NCBI GenBank assembly: GCA_029204225.1
Contig: CM055095.1
Location: 21,488,252-21,552,251 of the forward strand
DNA length: 64,000 bases
DNA from: Diphasiastrum complanatum
Lineage: Eukaryota > Streptophyta > Lycopodiopsida > Lycopodiales > Lycopodiaceae
Direction: 5' to 3'
The notes beneath the pieces are model-generated. The model had not been told where the DNA came from and did no database searches. It saw only the letters and a program-made list of their open reading frames with translations. Below, one piece after another: positions 31,191-40,498 of the stretch (the stretch's first letter is position 1; each line of letters opens with the position of its first letter). The position numbers and the translations under genes were made by a program.

Positions 31191-32282
31191 TGCTCTATTC
31201 TACATAAAATTTTTGCTTGTTCAGAAACAAATTCTTGTGGAATTGAAACCCAAATTATTAGATTTATTGAAAATAACAAAACAATTTCTTACTATAGTTG
31301 AAAAACACAAAAACATATAATAGTTTGAACATACATAATAAATTTATGGTTAGGTTATAATTGGGGATAGGGTCAGATGATGACTAAGAGTGTGTGTTTA
31401 TGTTTGGAGAGTTTTCAGGTTTATGTAAGGCATAAATATATTATCACATACTTAAGGTTTCTGATTTAGCATTGCGTTTATATGTTTGCCACTAGTTTAC
31501 TCGAAAAAAAGATGCGTCCTTCTTTATGTTCAACCTCTCCAAGTACATCTCTCTTCATGAAATTATTCTCAAATGTGAATGCTCTAATGGCTTGTAGAGG
31601 GAGCATAACTACCATCTGTCTTCGTATACTCTTGCCACATTTGGCTCTCAACGAAAGCCTAACATGGTCCCTTGATAGTATCCCATGGAAAAACTTCAAA
31701 CAGAAAGCACATGACTCCACCTCACCCATGACAAACAGCAAGCATACTCCTTTAAAACATCACATGCATGCATCTTGTAAGGCAACTCAATCTTGAAAAT
31801 AAAAAAAAACAACACAGGAAGTCAAAAGCAAGCGTCTGCAAGCATAGCCGCAATCCCAATTGTTCGATATCTTGAAAGGCATTTAGACATGCCCAATAGT
31901 ATGGGTTTGAGACCTATAGGTGCATTTAGAGTCAAAGGATTACAAAAAGAAAGCAATATAGAGTTTCAATTCGAAGTATGGTTGTACCCTATTTTGGAAT
32001 GTCACCACATATTCCCTCCCTGTAGTGTATAGGTCTTCCCACATGTACGTGCACATACATCACTTTGGCTTAAAACCTATAAGTGGCATAAAGAAGACTT
32101 TATATTTAACACAATGGGACAATTTTTTTTTTTTTTCAATCAAAGCTTATATCTCTGAAATTTCCAATTGTAGCGTTACACGGTATCATTCTCAAGTCAT
32201 CAATTTATCGAAAAACTAACATCCAGATGGATTCTCAAAACAAAGCTGATATCGTAGTAAACAAACTTAATGGATCCAATTA
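31191..32282. other. Unassigned region between Helitron and copia remnants
   Basis: The minus-strand frame 31741-31478 (87 codons, with C-A-F-C-L-K-F-F-H-G) and the plus-strand frame 31793-32032 match no family I recognise. The region could be Helitron cargo, since it lies upstream of the helicase end on the same strand, but that is inference. A T-run lies at 32127-32137. Confidence 0.35.
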
Positions 32283-33480
32283 CTAATTGTGAAAATTTAA
32301 GATGAAGGCTTTGCTAATCGCCAACAATTTGTGGGATCTTGTCATAGGTATTGAACTGAAGCTTGAAGATAAAGCCTCTGATTTCTGCCTAATAAAGTAA
32401 ACAAATGTTCTTCTGGAATAATCGTCAATGAAGGTAATGAAATATCTCGCATCAAGCAACAACGGAGTTTGCATTGGACCATATATATCTATACAGCCTC
32501 TTTTGTTACATTCCTATGACTTGATCTAAAAGTAATCCTAGTCTGCTTTCCAAGGATGCAACTATGACAGACAGGGAGGTTGACTTTATCGGTCGGATAG
32601 TCGAAATCGAGTGCTAGGGATTGTCTGGACATGTTCGACATAGATGTATTATTCAAGCATCCTAATCTATAATGCCAAAGCAATGCTTTATTGAAAGAGA
32701 TAGAGGTTTTCAAGACTTGATTTGTGTCAAAATAACAATGAGACAGCTATATAAGTCTCTATGCCTCTTGCCGAGTGCAAGGTCTTATCTGGGCCTATCA
32801 ATAATTCGGCATTGATCAAACTCAAACTCTACCCTATGCATAAATCAGTAATTCTATTTATTGATAACAGATTTGTAGAGAGTTTAGGTATATACAAAAC
32901 ATTTGATAGTAGCTTGAATCGATCATGCTGGATCGTCAATCTTACAATGCCTTCACCTTCGTTAGTGTGTGTACTATTGTCACCAAGATGAACAAATTTC
33001 TTTGTACTGTAAGACGTATAGGAGTGAAAATCTCACGATGACTGGTCATATGTTGAGTAGCTCCAGAATCCAGAAACCAAAAACTATCAACTTGCTCATG
33101 TTGGTCTTTGACCATAAATGCTCCTTCGTCCATGTCGATTATAGGAGATGATATTGCGACTGCATTCGTTTGTTGATCTGGTTGCTTGTTGGCGTTCTTT
33201 GCTTTTAGAATCCTACAATTCTGGATCTCATGAATTGTGCATTTGCAATACTTACAGAACATGTTCGTTTTCAACTGTGGATTTGATAGTTTCTCTTGAC
33301 TAGTATGTCGGTTTCTGATTCGATGTGGATTGCTTAAAGATTTTTTTTCTTTTGACGCTTAGAGCCTTGTTGATATATAGAACTTGAGATGATAAAGTCA
33401 AAGAGGTGTCTTGACTTCTTGATTATCTTCATGCAGCAACATAGTGATATCTCTAATGAGAGTTAAATCTGAGTATGTCA
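32283..33480 (-). pseudogene. Ty1/copia gag-protease-integrase front half, family C
   Basis: Minus strand. A gag stretch (33480-33380, D-I-T-M-L-L-H-E-D) leads to a zinc knuckle (C-K-Y-C-x4-H-x4-C at about 33260-33215). Protease has an intact F-L-D-S-G-A-T-Q-H-M-T (about 33050). The pre-integrase domain covers 32713-32489 (L-W-H-Y-R-L-G, C-H-S-C-I-L-G-K-Q). The integrase start has F-I-T-F-I-D-D-Y-S-R-R (about 32435). Several frameshifts. It ends where integrase should continue; the continuation lies on the plus strand at 33505. Confidence 0.87.
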
Positions 33481-33504
33481 ATATGATCATCACCCTATTT
33501 TCAT

Positions 33505-34720
33505 ATGTAGAAGACAAGCTATTTGCCTCAGTCAAATGGACTTGCTGAGAGAAAGAATCGAACCTTAGTAGCAAATCGGCTAAGTATATGCTTGCTCAGG
33601 TGACACTTCTTAAATTTCTCTAGGCTGAAGCTATTTCCACTATAGCTTATATCCTAAATAGATGCCCAACTAAAGGTCTCTCAGAAAAAATACCATATGA
33701 AGTTTGGACAGGTCCCAAACCATCATTATCGAACCTACGCATTTTTGGATGTATTGCTTATGCACAGATACCGGGATATCGTGTTCATTGAAGATTTGTT
33801 CATTGACCTCAAAGGTAAGGGCAAAGCTCATACAATCAAACTATCATATGTTCTCAAACTATCAAACATTATTGTTCCCAAGTCGGCGAATCATGTTAAA
33901 GGTCCTAACTCATCTACTTCAGACAAACAACTTATCAACAACGAATCTAAAGAAGATCATGTTGCAACTCTGCAACTACATCATAATGAAAATGATCAAC
34001 TTTGCTCTTCTCCTCAAAGATCGACAAGAGATCGCAGAACACCTATAAAGTATATTGACGAGTCTACAACTTATCTTGTTCAAGAGTCGACTATTGTAGA
34101 TGAAGCACTTAGTCAGCCCGATTCCGATCTTTGGAAAGAAGCTATGGATTCTCTATTAAGAACCATGCTTGGATTATTGTCAAATTGCTGCCCTGCCAAT
34201 AAAATTGTAGCTAATTGCAAATGGATTTTTAAACTCAAATACAATACAAATGTAAGTATCGATCGAAGAAAAGCTCGACTTGTCGCGAGAGGATTTTCAC
34301 ATATACATAATGTTGACTACACTGAGATTTCAAGTCCAGTAGTTAAACATTTTTCAATCAGACTTCTATTGTCATTTGCTACTACAGCCGATTTAGAGAT
34401 ACATCAAATGGATGTATAGACAGCATAACTTAATGGAGTAATCGAAAAAGATATTTACATGATACAGCTCCAAAGTTATGCTATCGATGGCAAAAAGAAT
34501 CATGTATGTAAAGTCCATAGAGCACTTTACGGCTTGAAGTTATCTGCTAGAGCATGATTTTAGAGGATCAACACTTTTCTTGTTGATCATGGCTCTCGAC
34601 CAAGCACTTCAGACTCTAACGTCTACTTCAAGACTATGCAACAACAAACAATTATCATTATCACTTTGTATGTGGACGACACACTGCTTTTCAGTATGCT
34701 TCTTTGTAGTTATCAATAAT
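33505..34720 (+). pseudogene. Ty1/copia integrase end and reverse transcriptase, family C
   Basis: Plus strand from about 33510: Y-L-P-Q-S-N-G-L-A-E-R-K-N-R-T (integrase, after the catalytic Glu region), then the hinge. RT starts at about 34120 with L-W-K-E-A-M-D-S, then C-K-W-I-F-K-L-K-Y and K-A-R-L-V-A-R-G-F. The Q-M-D-V block is broken by a TAG at 34418, followed by L-N-G-V, A-L-Y-G-L-K and L-Y-V-D-D-T-L-L-F (about 34665-34690). It starts at the point where the minus-strand half at 32283-33480 lacks sequence, so the two look like one element with an inverted half. Confidence 0.85.
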
Positions 34721-34929
34721 TGCTAAATCTCTTATTGCTTAGTCTGATCTATTGAATACTTTAGTACTGCAATATTCTATACATTACTTCATCTATAATT
34801 GTTTGGTTGCAAAATCACTTTAGCGCTAATGATTTCAAAGTTAGTTGCTAAAAGATCAAACTTGATTTATGATAGGCGTACTCATGCATAAGAAAGAAGG
34901 ATCATTCCACTGCGCATAGCATCTACAAT
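34721..34929. other. Short unassigned gap between copia and gypsy relics
   Basis: AT-rich, no coding match. Confidence 0.4.
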
Positions 34930-35900
34930 GTTAGGAAATCAGAAGCCGAAATCAGTTCAAAGATTGTCAGATGACCAAGTGAAAAAACTCCAAGCATTGA
35001 GACTTTGCTACATATGTCAAGAGAAATATGACAAAGACCATTGGAAATTGTGCAAATTTCTAAAGCAAGAAGTTTGGTTAACAAACATGACCAAAAATCC
35101 CCAATGAGAAAAGTCAACCAGGTGATGAGGAGAATGAAAATCTATTGAATGAGAATGATCTCCAAATGCTACAAGAACATCAATGTGAATAATTTGACAA
35201 TGACAAGCCCGAAATTGAGAATGGGAGATGACTTAAAAGTGCTAATAGGAAGGACATGAATGCATCACTTACGTTCATTACCTAAATGTATTTGATGATT
35301 CTCATTCTTCTAGAACCTTTCATGTTAGAACAAAAATAAAAGGAAGAGAATTTTATATTCTAATTGATAGTGGGAATACTCATAATATCTTCAATAGTCG
35401 TTCAATTAGGAGTTGTAATTTATGAAATATGATGACTCCAAAAATATTAAAGGGGCAAATGTGTTTCCTAAGATTGCTCATTAGTTTGGGTATTAACATA
35501 TCAAGGTAAGTGATGAGTATCAACATAAGGCTGCTCCCTAAACTGATAGAGGGCATTATCAATTCAAGGTTATGCCTTGTGGTTGAACCAATGCACTGGC
35601 TACTTTTCATGCATTGATGAATAGAATTTACGGGCCATATTTGTATAAGTTTATGTTGTGGTTTATAGTCAAAACTTAAAAAAACATGCCCATCATTTAG
35701 AAGTGGTTTTGGAATTGTTACAGGAGTACAAGGTGTTCGCTAAAATGTCAAAATGTGAGTATTTAGGGCATATAGTGACAAAAGATGACTTCAAGGTGGA
35801 TCAACGCAAGATCAGAGTGGTTAAAAATTGGGAGAGTCCTAAAACTTTGTGACAATTAAGACAATCCTAAAATTGGCGGTTTATTTTTTTATTTCTCAAC
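34930..35900 (+). pseudogene. Ty3/gypsy gag-protease-RT relic
   Basis: A gag zinc-knuckle-like stretch C-Y-I-C-Q-E-K-Y-D-K-D-H-W-K-L-C lies at about 35005-35055. A protease motif L-I-D-S-G-N-T-H-N-I-F follows at about 35357-35390, after R-T-K-I-K-G-R-E-F. RT fragments lie at 35545-35870: Y-Q-F-K-V-M-P-C-G, N-A-L-A-T-F, then H-A-H-H-L-E-V-V-L-E-L and K-C-E-Y-L-G-H-I-V. Most of the early RT is missing between 35400 and 35540, and stops and frameshifts are frequent. No LTR recognised. Confidence 0.78.
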
Positions 35901-37790
35901 CCATGTTAGATGGCCTTTAGACTCGTGACCCTCAAGGCATCTAGACTTGATCTCTAGCTAGTTTGATTTTAAGCACAAGTAAGTTAACTCCATGAGTTAC
36001 CTCTCACACCTTAATCCCACCCTTGTAGGCTTTCACACAGTGTGCCACTTGCTTGAGGTGAATGGATGTTAGCAACAGAGTGAAAAATAAAAAATAAATA
36101 AAACTTCATGGCATGTGTATTGTAACTCAACGTATGAGTAAATGTTAATAAACTTCTACTATGGCATGTGTTTTGTAAGTCCATGGGTAGAAGCTTAAAT
36201 AAATAAAACAACTTAAACTTAGACTTAGAACTTAAACTTAAGAAAACTTAAGCTTAGAAAGATTCTAAGTTATCTTAAGCTATCTTAAGTTAGAGATTCT
36301 AAAGTCCTAAACTCTAAGTTAGAAGTTGGAAAGCCTTAGAATGGCTAGTTTAGACACTAATCTCATAAGCTAGTGGATGCTTATGGAATGCCCTTCTTGC
36401 TATAAGAAGAGACGCATTGTAAATAACACTTTGAGATTATGCTAAATTGCCCTCTATTTGAGATATCATTCTATTACCTTGTGTTCTCATTGGAAGGTGC
36501 ATAGCTTGAGGAAAGGTGCTCGGGCCTCCTCTTGCCTCCTTTCATTGGTTTTGTAATTGTGGCATATTTTCATTGATTTATTTCTTAGTTAGCCGCAATC
36601 TTAATTCCATCTCCCTTTGGGTGTTAGGTAGGATTTAGTTTAATCATCTTGCTAGCTGGGTAAGTCTCAATAAGATCTTGTTATTTTGTTGATCTTGGCT
36701 AGTTGGGAAGCCTTAGCCAAGTTTAATTAATTTCCGGTCCGAGCACCAGTTGGGAAGCCTTGGTGTTCCCTTTTTTGTTATGTTCTTATTTTCCATTTGA
36801 AAGCTTTTGTGTAGATCTTAAAAAGTCGACACACCCTTCTACACTATACAACATCCGTGAGTAGATCTAGCCACCGCACAAACTAGAAATACTTCCAACA
36901 ATGGAAATGGCCTCAAGTTGGAATTGTGCATGATTGGACATGGACATGGGGCAAAGGTCACATCACTTACCTGGGATTAAGGACCTCTTGCACCATGTGG
37001 ACTCAAATTGTGTTAGCACAAGAAGGCCATCAATATCACTTATTGGCATGATAAGTGCTAGTCAACAAGAATAACGCTTGCTCCAATCGAAAGTTGACAG
37101 GTGTTGCTTCGTGAGTGAATCAAAACTCCACTATATTGTACTAATATAATCACTAGCCATTATCTCTTGCACATACCATTACAAAATGCATTTTTGCTTG
37201 CACCTAAAGCACATTTGGGAGGACTTTGCTTTACAAAAATGTCCCTAAAGCGTTGCCCAAACAACTTGCGTGGACAAGGAATAATGGCCTGGGTAGTGTA
37301 CTACAAATAAAACCAAAAAAGAGAGAGGATGGCTGGGTAAAGCTCCCAAGCAAGGCTTTACGCAACTTCGGGCGCTTGTCCTTAAGGGGCCTAAACCCCC
37401 ACCCAAGAGCTTTACCTTGTACTTATATTAGGCTCCACAACATGCATGAGAAAACTTATGAAATAATTAGGAGAATGTAGGCAAGCGCACATGTTTTTTT
37501 GGTTTGTGACATGCTATACAATTAGCGTAGAGTATTAACACCCACATGCCCACATAAAGTTGCTAAACATTTGGTGAGCACTGACCCACACGTTCATGAA
37601 ACATAAGATATGAGGGCGATGCCACTTAGAGGTAACTCTCAAAAGTGCCCGCAATGTGAAGCCAAAAGAGAAAATGGGTCTTTCTTCACATTTTACCTTC
37701 ATACTTATGAGTCATACTATTTGAATGGATACAAATGAGGCAGCTATAGCTAAAGTTGAGAGAAAAAAAGAAAGAAAAGTTGACACATGG
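35901..37790. other. Intergenic region, nothing coding
   Basis: It contains an AT-rich patch with repeated ttaaacttag / cttaagtta words (about 36195-36330). A GC-rich segment near 37330-37430 (frame 37226-37480) matches nothing I know. It may be degraded LTR sequence. No promoter of the downstream CLH gene can be named here. Confidence 0.4.
36195..36330. repeat. Imperfect ttaaactta / aagttat repeats
   Basis: Many short variants of acttaaacttag and their complement in about 135 bases, enough to form weak hairpins. No family assigned. Confidence 0.45.
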
Positions 37791-37792
37791 AA

Positions 37793-37886
37793 ATGCTTCT
37801 TGGTTTCCAAGGAGAGGCTCAAACCTGGGACCAAAGAAACTTTGGATGCCAAGCTAACCAGTTGAGCCAACCCCGTTGGGTTGACA
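37793..37886 (-). mobile_element. tRNA-derived SINE, copy 2
   Basis: The reverse complement reads through A-box ggctcaactggttagc and B-box ggtttgagcc (plus-strand 37816-37825), followed by the same tail (ccttggaaaccaagaagcat) as copy 1 at 2262-2360. It lies about 0.73 kb upstream of the CLH start codon. Confidence 0.72.
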
Positions 37887-38619
37887 CATGAAAATGGAAA
37901 TGGAAATGGAGGGATGACTTATGTGGATTGGGAAGGGATGAGGTGCCCGTGGCAATATCTCCACCATGGAGGATTCTCTCTCTCTCTTTGGAGATAGAAG
38001 TAAAGCAGCAAGTATTCCAGTTTGATTGACTGCTTGCAGCACCCAATTCAGTAAACAAATTGTATTTTGCTGGAGCATTTTGCTAAGGAAGTTGCCACAT
38101 TCTCCCTGTGTGTTGGTACCTTGCCAAGAGCTTGGCTGCCTGTAGCATCATGCTCAGCTGAAACAGGACATGTAATGTTGCAGACCATTTTGTGGGTACC
38201 TATTGCATGAAGATTAAGAGGGTTTTTATTCCGAAATTCCTTTTTGGGTTGCCGATCTCAATGCTTTTAGAAGCTCTTTTTCTGTGGTAGCTCAATTTAA
38301 GTGCTGTATTTGAGATTACGCTGTTTCTAGTGTGTTTATGACTAGCAAGCTGCGCTAGAATTGACGAATCTGTCAGAAAGATACCATTGTTTGTTTTGGC
38401 TTAGAATCATCAGGTTGAGCCACAGCTGGATGCACTTTAAGCATTACAGAGCTCATACTCCGATTCTCTAAAATCAAGAGATGGTGTTAGAAAGAAATTG
38501 CTACGCCTAGTTTCTTTGAGATAATGATCTTGAGCTTTCAGAGATCAATATATTCATGAAAGATCTTGGGATTTGAACGATCAACATAGAGTAGCACCAT
38601 AAATGCTTAAGCAGGAAAT
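37887..38619 (+). other. Upstream region of the chlorophyllase gene
   Basis: This should hold the CLH promoter and 5' leader. I see no clear TATA box at a convincing distance. A short pyrimidine tract (tctctctctctcttt, about 37975-37988) is present. An upstream ATG at 38603, out of frame and in a weak context (T at -3), opens a 70-codon frame that overlaps the CLH start. Confidence 0.45.
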
Positions 38620-38907
38620 ATGTCTCAAGAATCACAGTTTGCATACATATATCAAAATGGTCCATACGATGTGGAGCTCATTGACAGCTCTGAATCCTTT
38701 CAAGATTCGATACGTCGGTCAACAACGACAAAAAAGACCTTGCATACTATCCTCACGCCTCCAAAACCTCTACTGGTTGCTGTACCTCAACATGCAGGAG
38801 AATTTCCAGTTATAATGCTTCAGCATGGTTTTGTATTAAAGAATTACTTTTACAGACAATTGATGCAGCACATAGCTTCTCATGGCTCGATCGTGATTGC
38901 GCCGCAG
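38620..38907 (+). CDS. CLH: CLH exon 1
   Basis: 96 codons, ending I-A-P-Q with donor cag/gtact. Reading past 38907 is intron. Confidence 0.93.
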
Positions 38908-40411
38908 GTACTATGCGAACTCTTTTAGATCATTGTCATTTCCAAAACAACATATGTCTTCTAGGAAGAAGAACAACTATGCCTACTAGGAAAATCCATA
39001 ATCTATTTGGAAATGGTCTCTCTAGTGACCTCTAATGGTGGTAAGCATCATTTGGGAAGTTACGAACAAGCCAGTCTTTCTTGTGACCTTTACTGGTAAT
39101 AAGGATCATTTGAGAAACTACTGTGAGTGAGTTAATGTTCTTTGTTGTGACCTTTGCTGGTGGTAACGGGTCATTTGAGAACTTACTGAGAGCCAATTGA
39201 TGGTGTTTCTAGAAATATTCACTAGTGTTTTGGGTAATTCAAGAGTAATTTAGGAAATTACACAAGAGACCTTCATTTGTGGTTTGGGTAATCCCAAAAG
39301 AATTTTAGATGTTGCATCTTACCCTAACAAGCCACAATAGCTCCTCATATGACCCTTACCACTGGCAAAGGTTAGTAGAATTTTTTTCTTATATGTATCT
39401 TCAAAAATGGCGTGGAACTCTAGTGAAGTTCATTAAAAAGACCAATTATGTAGAGGTTGAGCAAAAATTTTGCTTATTTGTAACAAAAGTGATCATTGGA
39501 CTCTGTCAAGTTTTTTACAGCAGTTGAGAACCTTAATAGGTGGTGAAAATCGTGTGAATGTTTTGATTGTGGACTTTTATGGTCTTTTCAACCACGGAAT
39601 GGATTTTTATTTTTAGTTTTAGAAATATTTTTTCGTTCTGCTTTCGTATATGGTTGAATGCAGATGTATAATTTTGCTGTAAAGTGGTGTTTTTCATCTG
39701 TTTGGTTGAATGCAGATGTATGATTTTGCTGCAGCAGATGCAACTCCAGAAATAAATGAGGCAGCGGCTGTCATAAACTGGCTGCCTAATGGCTTGATTC
39801 CATTCCTGGGTGATGGTCGAAAAGCAAAGCCAGATTTCAACAAGCTTGCTTTGATCGGCCATAGCCGTGGTGGTAAAGTAGTCTTTGCCCTAGCACTGGG
39901 GTTAGCCAAACTTGACTTGAAGATCTGCGCAGTCATTGGCCTTGATCCTGTAGATGGCACATCAAATAAGGTCCAAACCCAACCCCATGTGCTTAGATTT
40001 TCGGAGTATTCCTTCAATTTTGATTTTCCAACACTTGTTGTGGGTGCTGGTTTGGGTTGCCTGAAGAGAAATCTGCTCTTTCCCCCTTGTGCACCAGAAG
40101 GTGTGAGCCACAAAGCTTTTTTTCATGACTGTGGCAGTCCTGCATTCCATTTTGTTGCTCCAGAGTATGGGCATATGGATTTCCTTGATGATCAAACCCA
40201 AGGCACAAGAGGTAAGATCACATACTGTTTGTGCAAGAATGGTCCGAGTAGATCGCCGATGCGCAAATTTTCTGGTGGCATTGTTGTGGCTTTTCTTCTG
40301 GCAGTTTTTGACAGGAAATGTGAGGCATTTTATGATGCAATTCAGAATTATAGTTTAAATGCACCAGTGAAGCTAGAGCAGCCAGAGAGCCATGGTGATC
40401 TACCCATCTGA
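38620..40411 (+). CDS. CLH: Chlorophyllase (chlorophyll phytol esterase)
   Basis: Two exons (38620-38907 and 39716-40411) join in phase 0 to give 327 aa, a normal length for plant chlorophyllases, which cleave chlorophyll to chlorophyllide and phytol. The start ATG (A at -3) opens M-S-Q-E-S-Q-F. An oxyanion-side L-Q-H-G-F segment lies near residue 67 and I-V-I-A-P-Q closes exon 1. The lipase elbow G-H-S-R-G-G, with the catalytic Ser, is near residue 140. G-L-D-P-V-D-G provides the Asp, and Y-G-H-M-D-F-L-D-D near residue 260 provides the catalytic His. The whole frame is open, so the gene is probably functional. The N-terminus is not an obvious transit peptide. The single intron (38908-39715) has GT/AG ends and carries a duplicated acceptor. 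Neighbours are only repeats. Confidence 0.95.
38908..39715 (+). other. CLH: CLH intron, 808 bp
   Basis: GT at 38908 and AG at 39714-39715. It contains loose repeats of phrases such as 'gtgacctttgctggt(g)gtaa' and 'catttgagaa(a)cttac' (about 39020-39190). Its last 65 bases include a duplicate of the splice acceptor region (39651-39679). Confidence 0.9.
39651..39731 (+). repeat. Duplicated 3' splice-site segment in CLH
   Basis: tggttgaatgcagatgtat-(a/g)-attttgctg occurs at 39651-39679 and 39703-39731, 52 bases apart with one mismatch. Both copies carry a usable cag acceptor (39663 and 39715). Confidence 0.9.
39716..40411 (+). CDS. CLH: CLH exon 2
   Basis: 231 codons plus TGA, carrying the Ser, Asp and His of the catalytic triad. 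It opens M-Y-D-F-A-A-A-D-A-T, which lines up with the family Q-(L/M)-Y-x-x-A-G-P-D-A-T region. Confidence 0.94.
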   Translation: MYDFAAADATPEINEAAAVINWLPNGLIPFLGDGRKAKPDFNKLALIGHSRGGKVVFALALGLAKLDLKICAVIGLDPVDGTSNKVQTQPHVLRFSEYSFNFDFPTLVVGAGLGCLKRNLLFPPCAPEGVSHKAFFHDCGSPAFHFVAPEYGHMDFLDDQTQGTRGKITYCLCKNGPSRSPMRKFSGGIVVAFLLAVFDRKCEAFYDAIQNYSLNAPVKLEQPESHGDLPI

Positions 40412-40492
40412 AGGTAGGCAAATTTAAGAAAGGGAGTCTGTGTTTTTCTGTGGAGGCAATATATGCATTTCGTCTGATCTCGACAATATACT

Positions 40493-40498
40493 AATAAA
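40493..40498 (+). terminator. CLH: Candidate CLH polyadenylation signal
   Basis: aataaa 82 bases after the stop codon, followed by T-rich sequence. Confidence 0.5.

Noticed and set aside
39710-40411. Chlorophyllase beginning at the ATG at 39710
   Set aside because: The N-terminal part, including the L-Q-H-G-F segment and I-A-P-Q, is encoded by exon 1 at 38620-38907, and a proper acceptor lies at 39714-39715.
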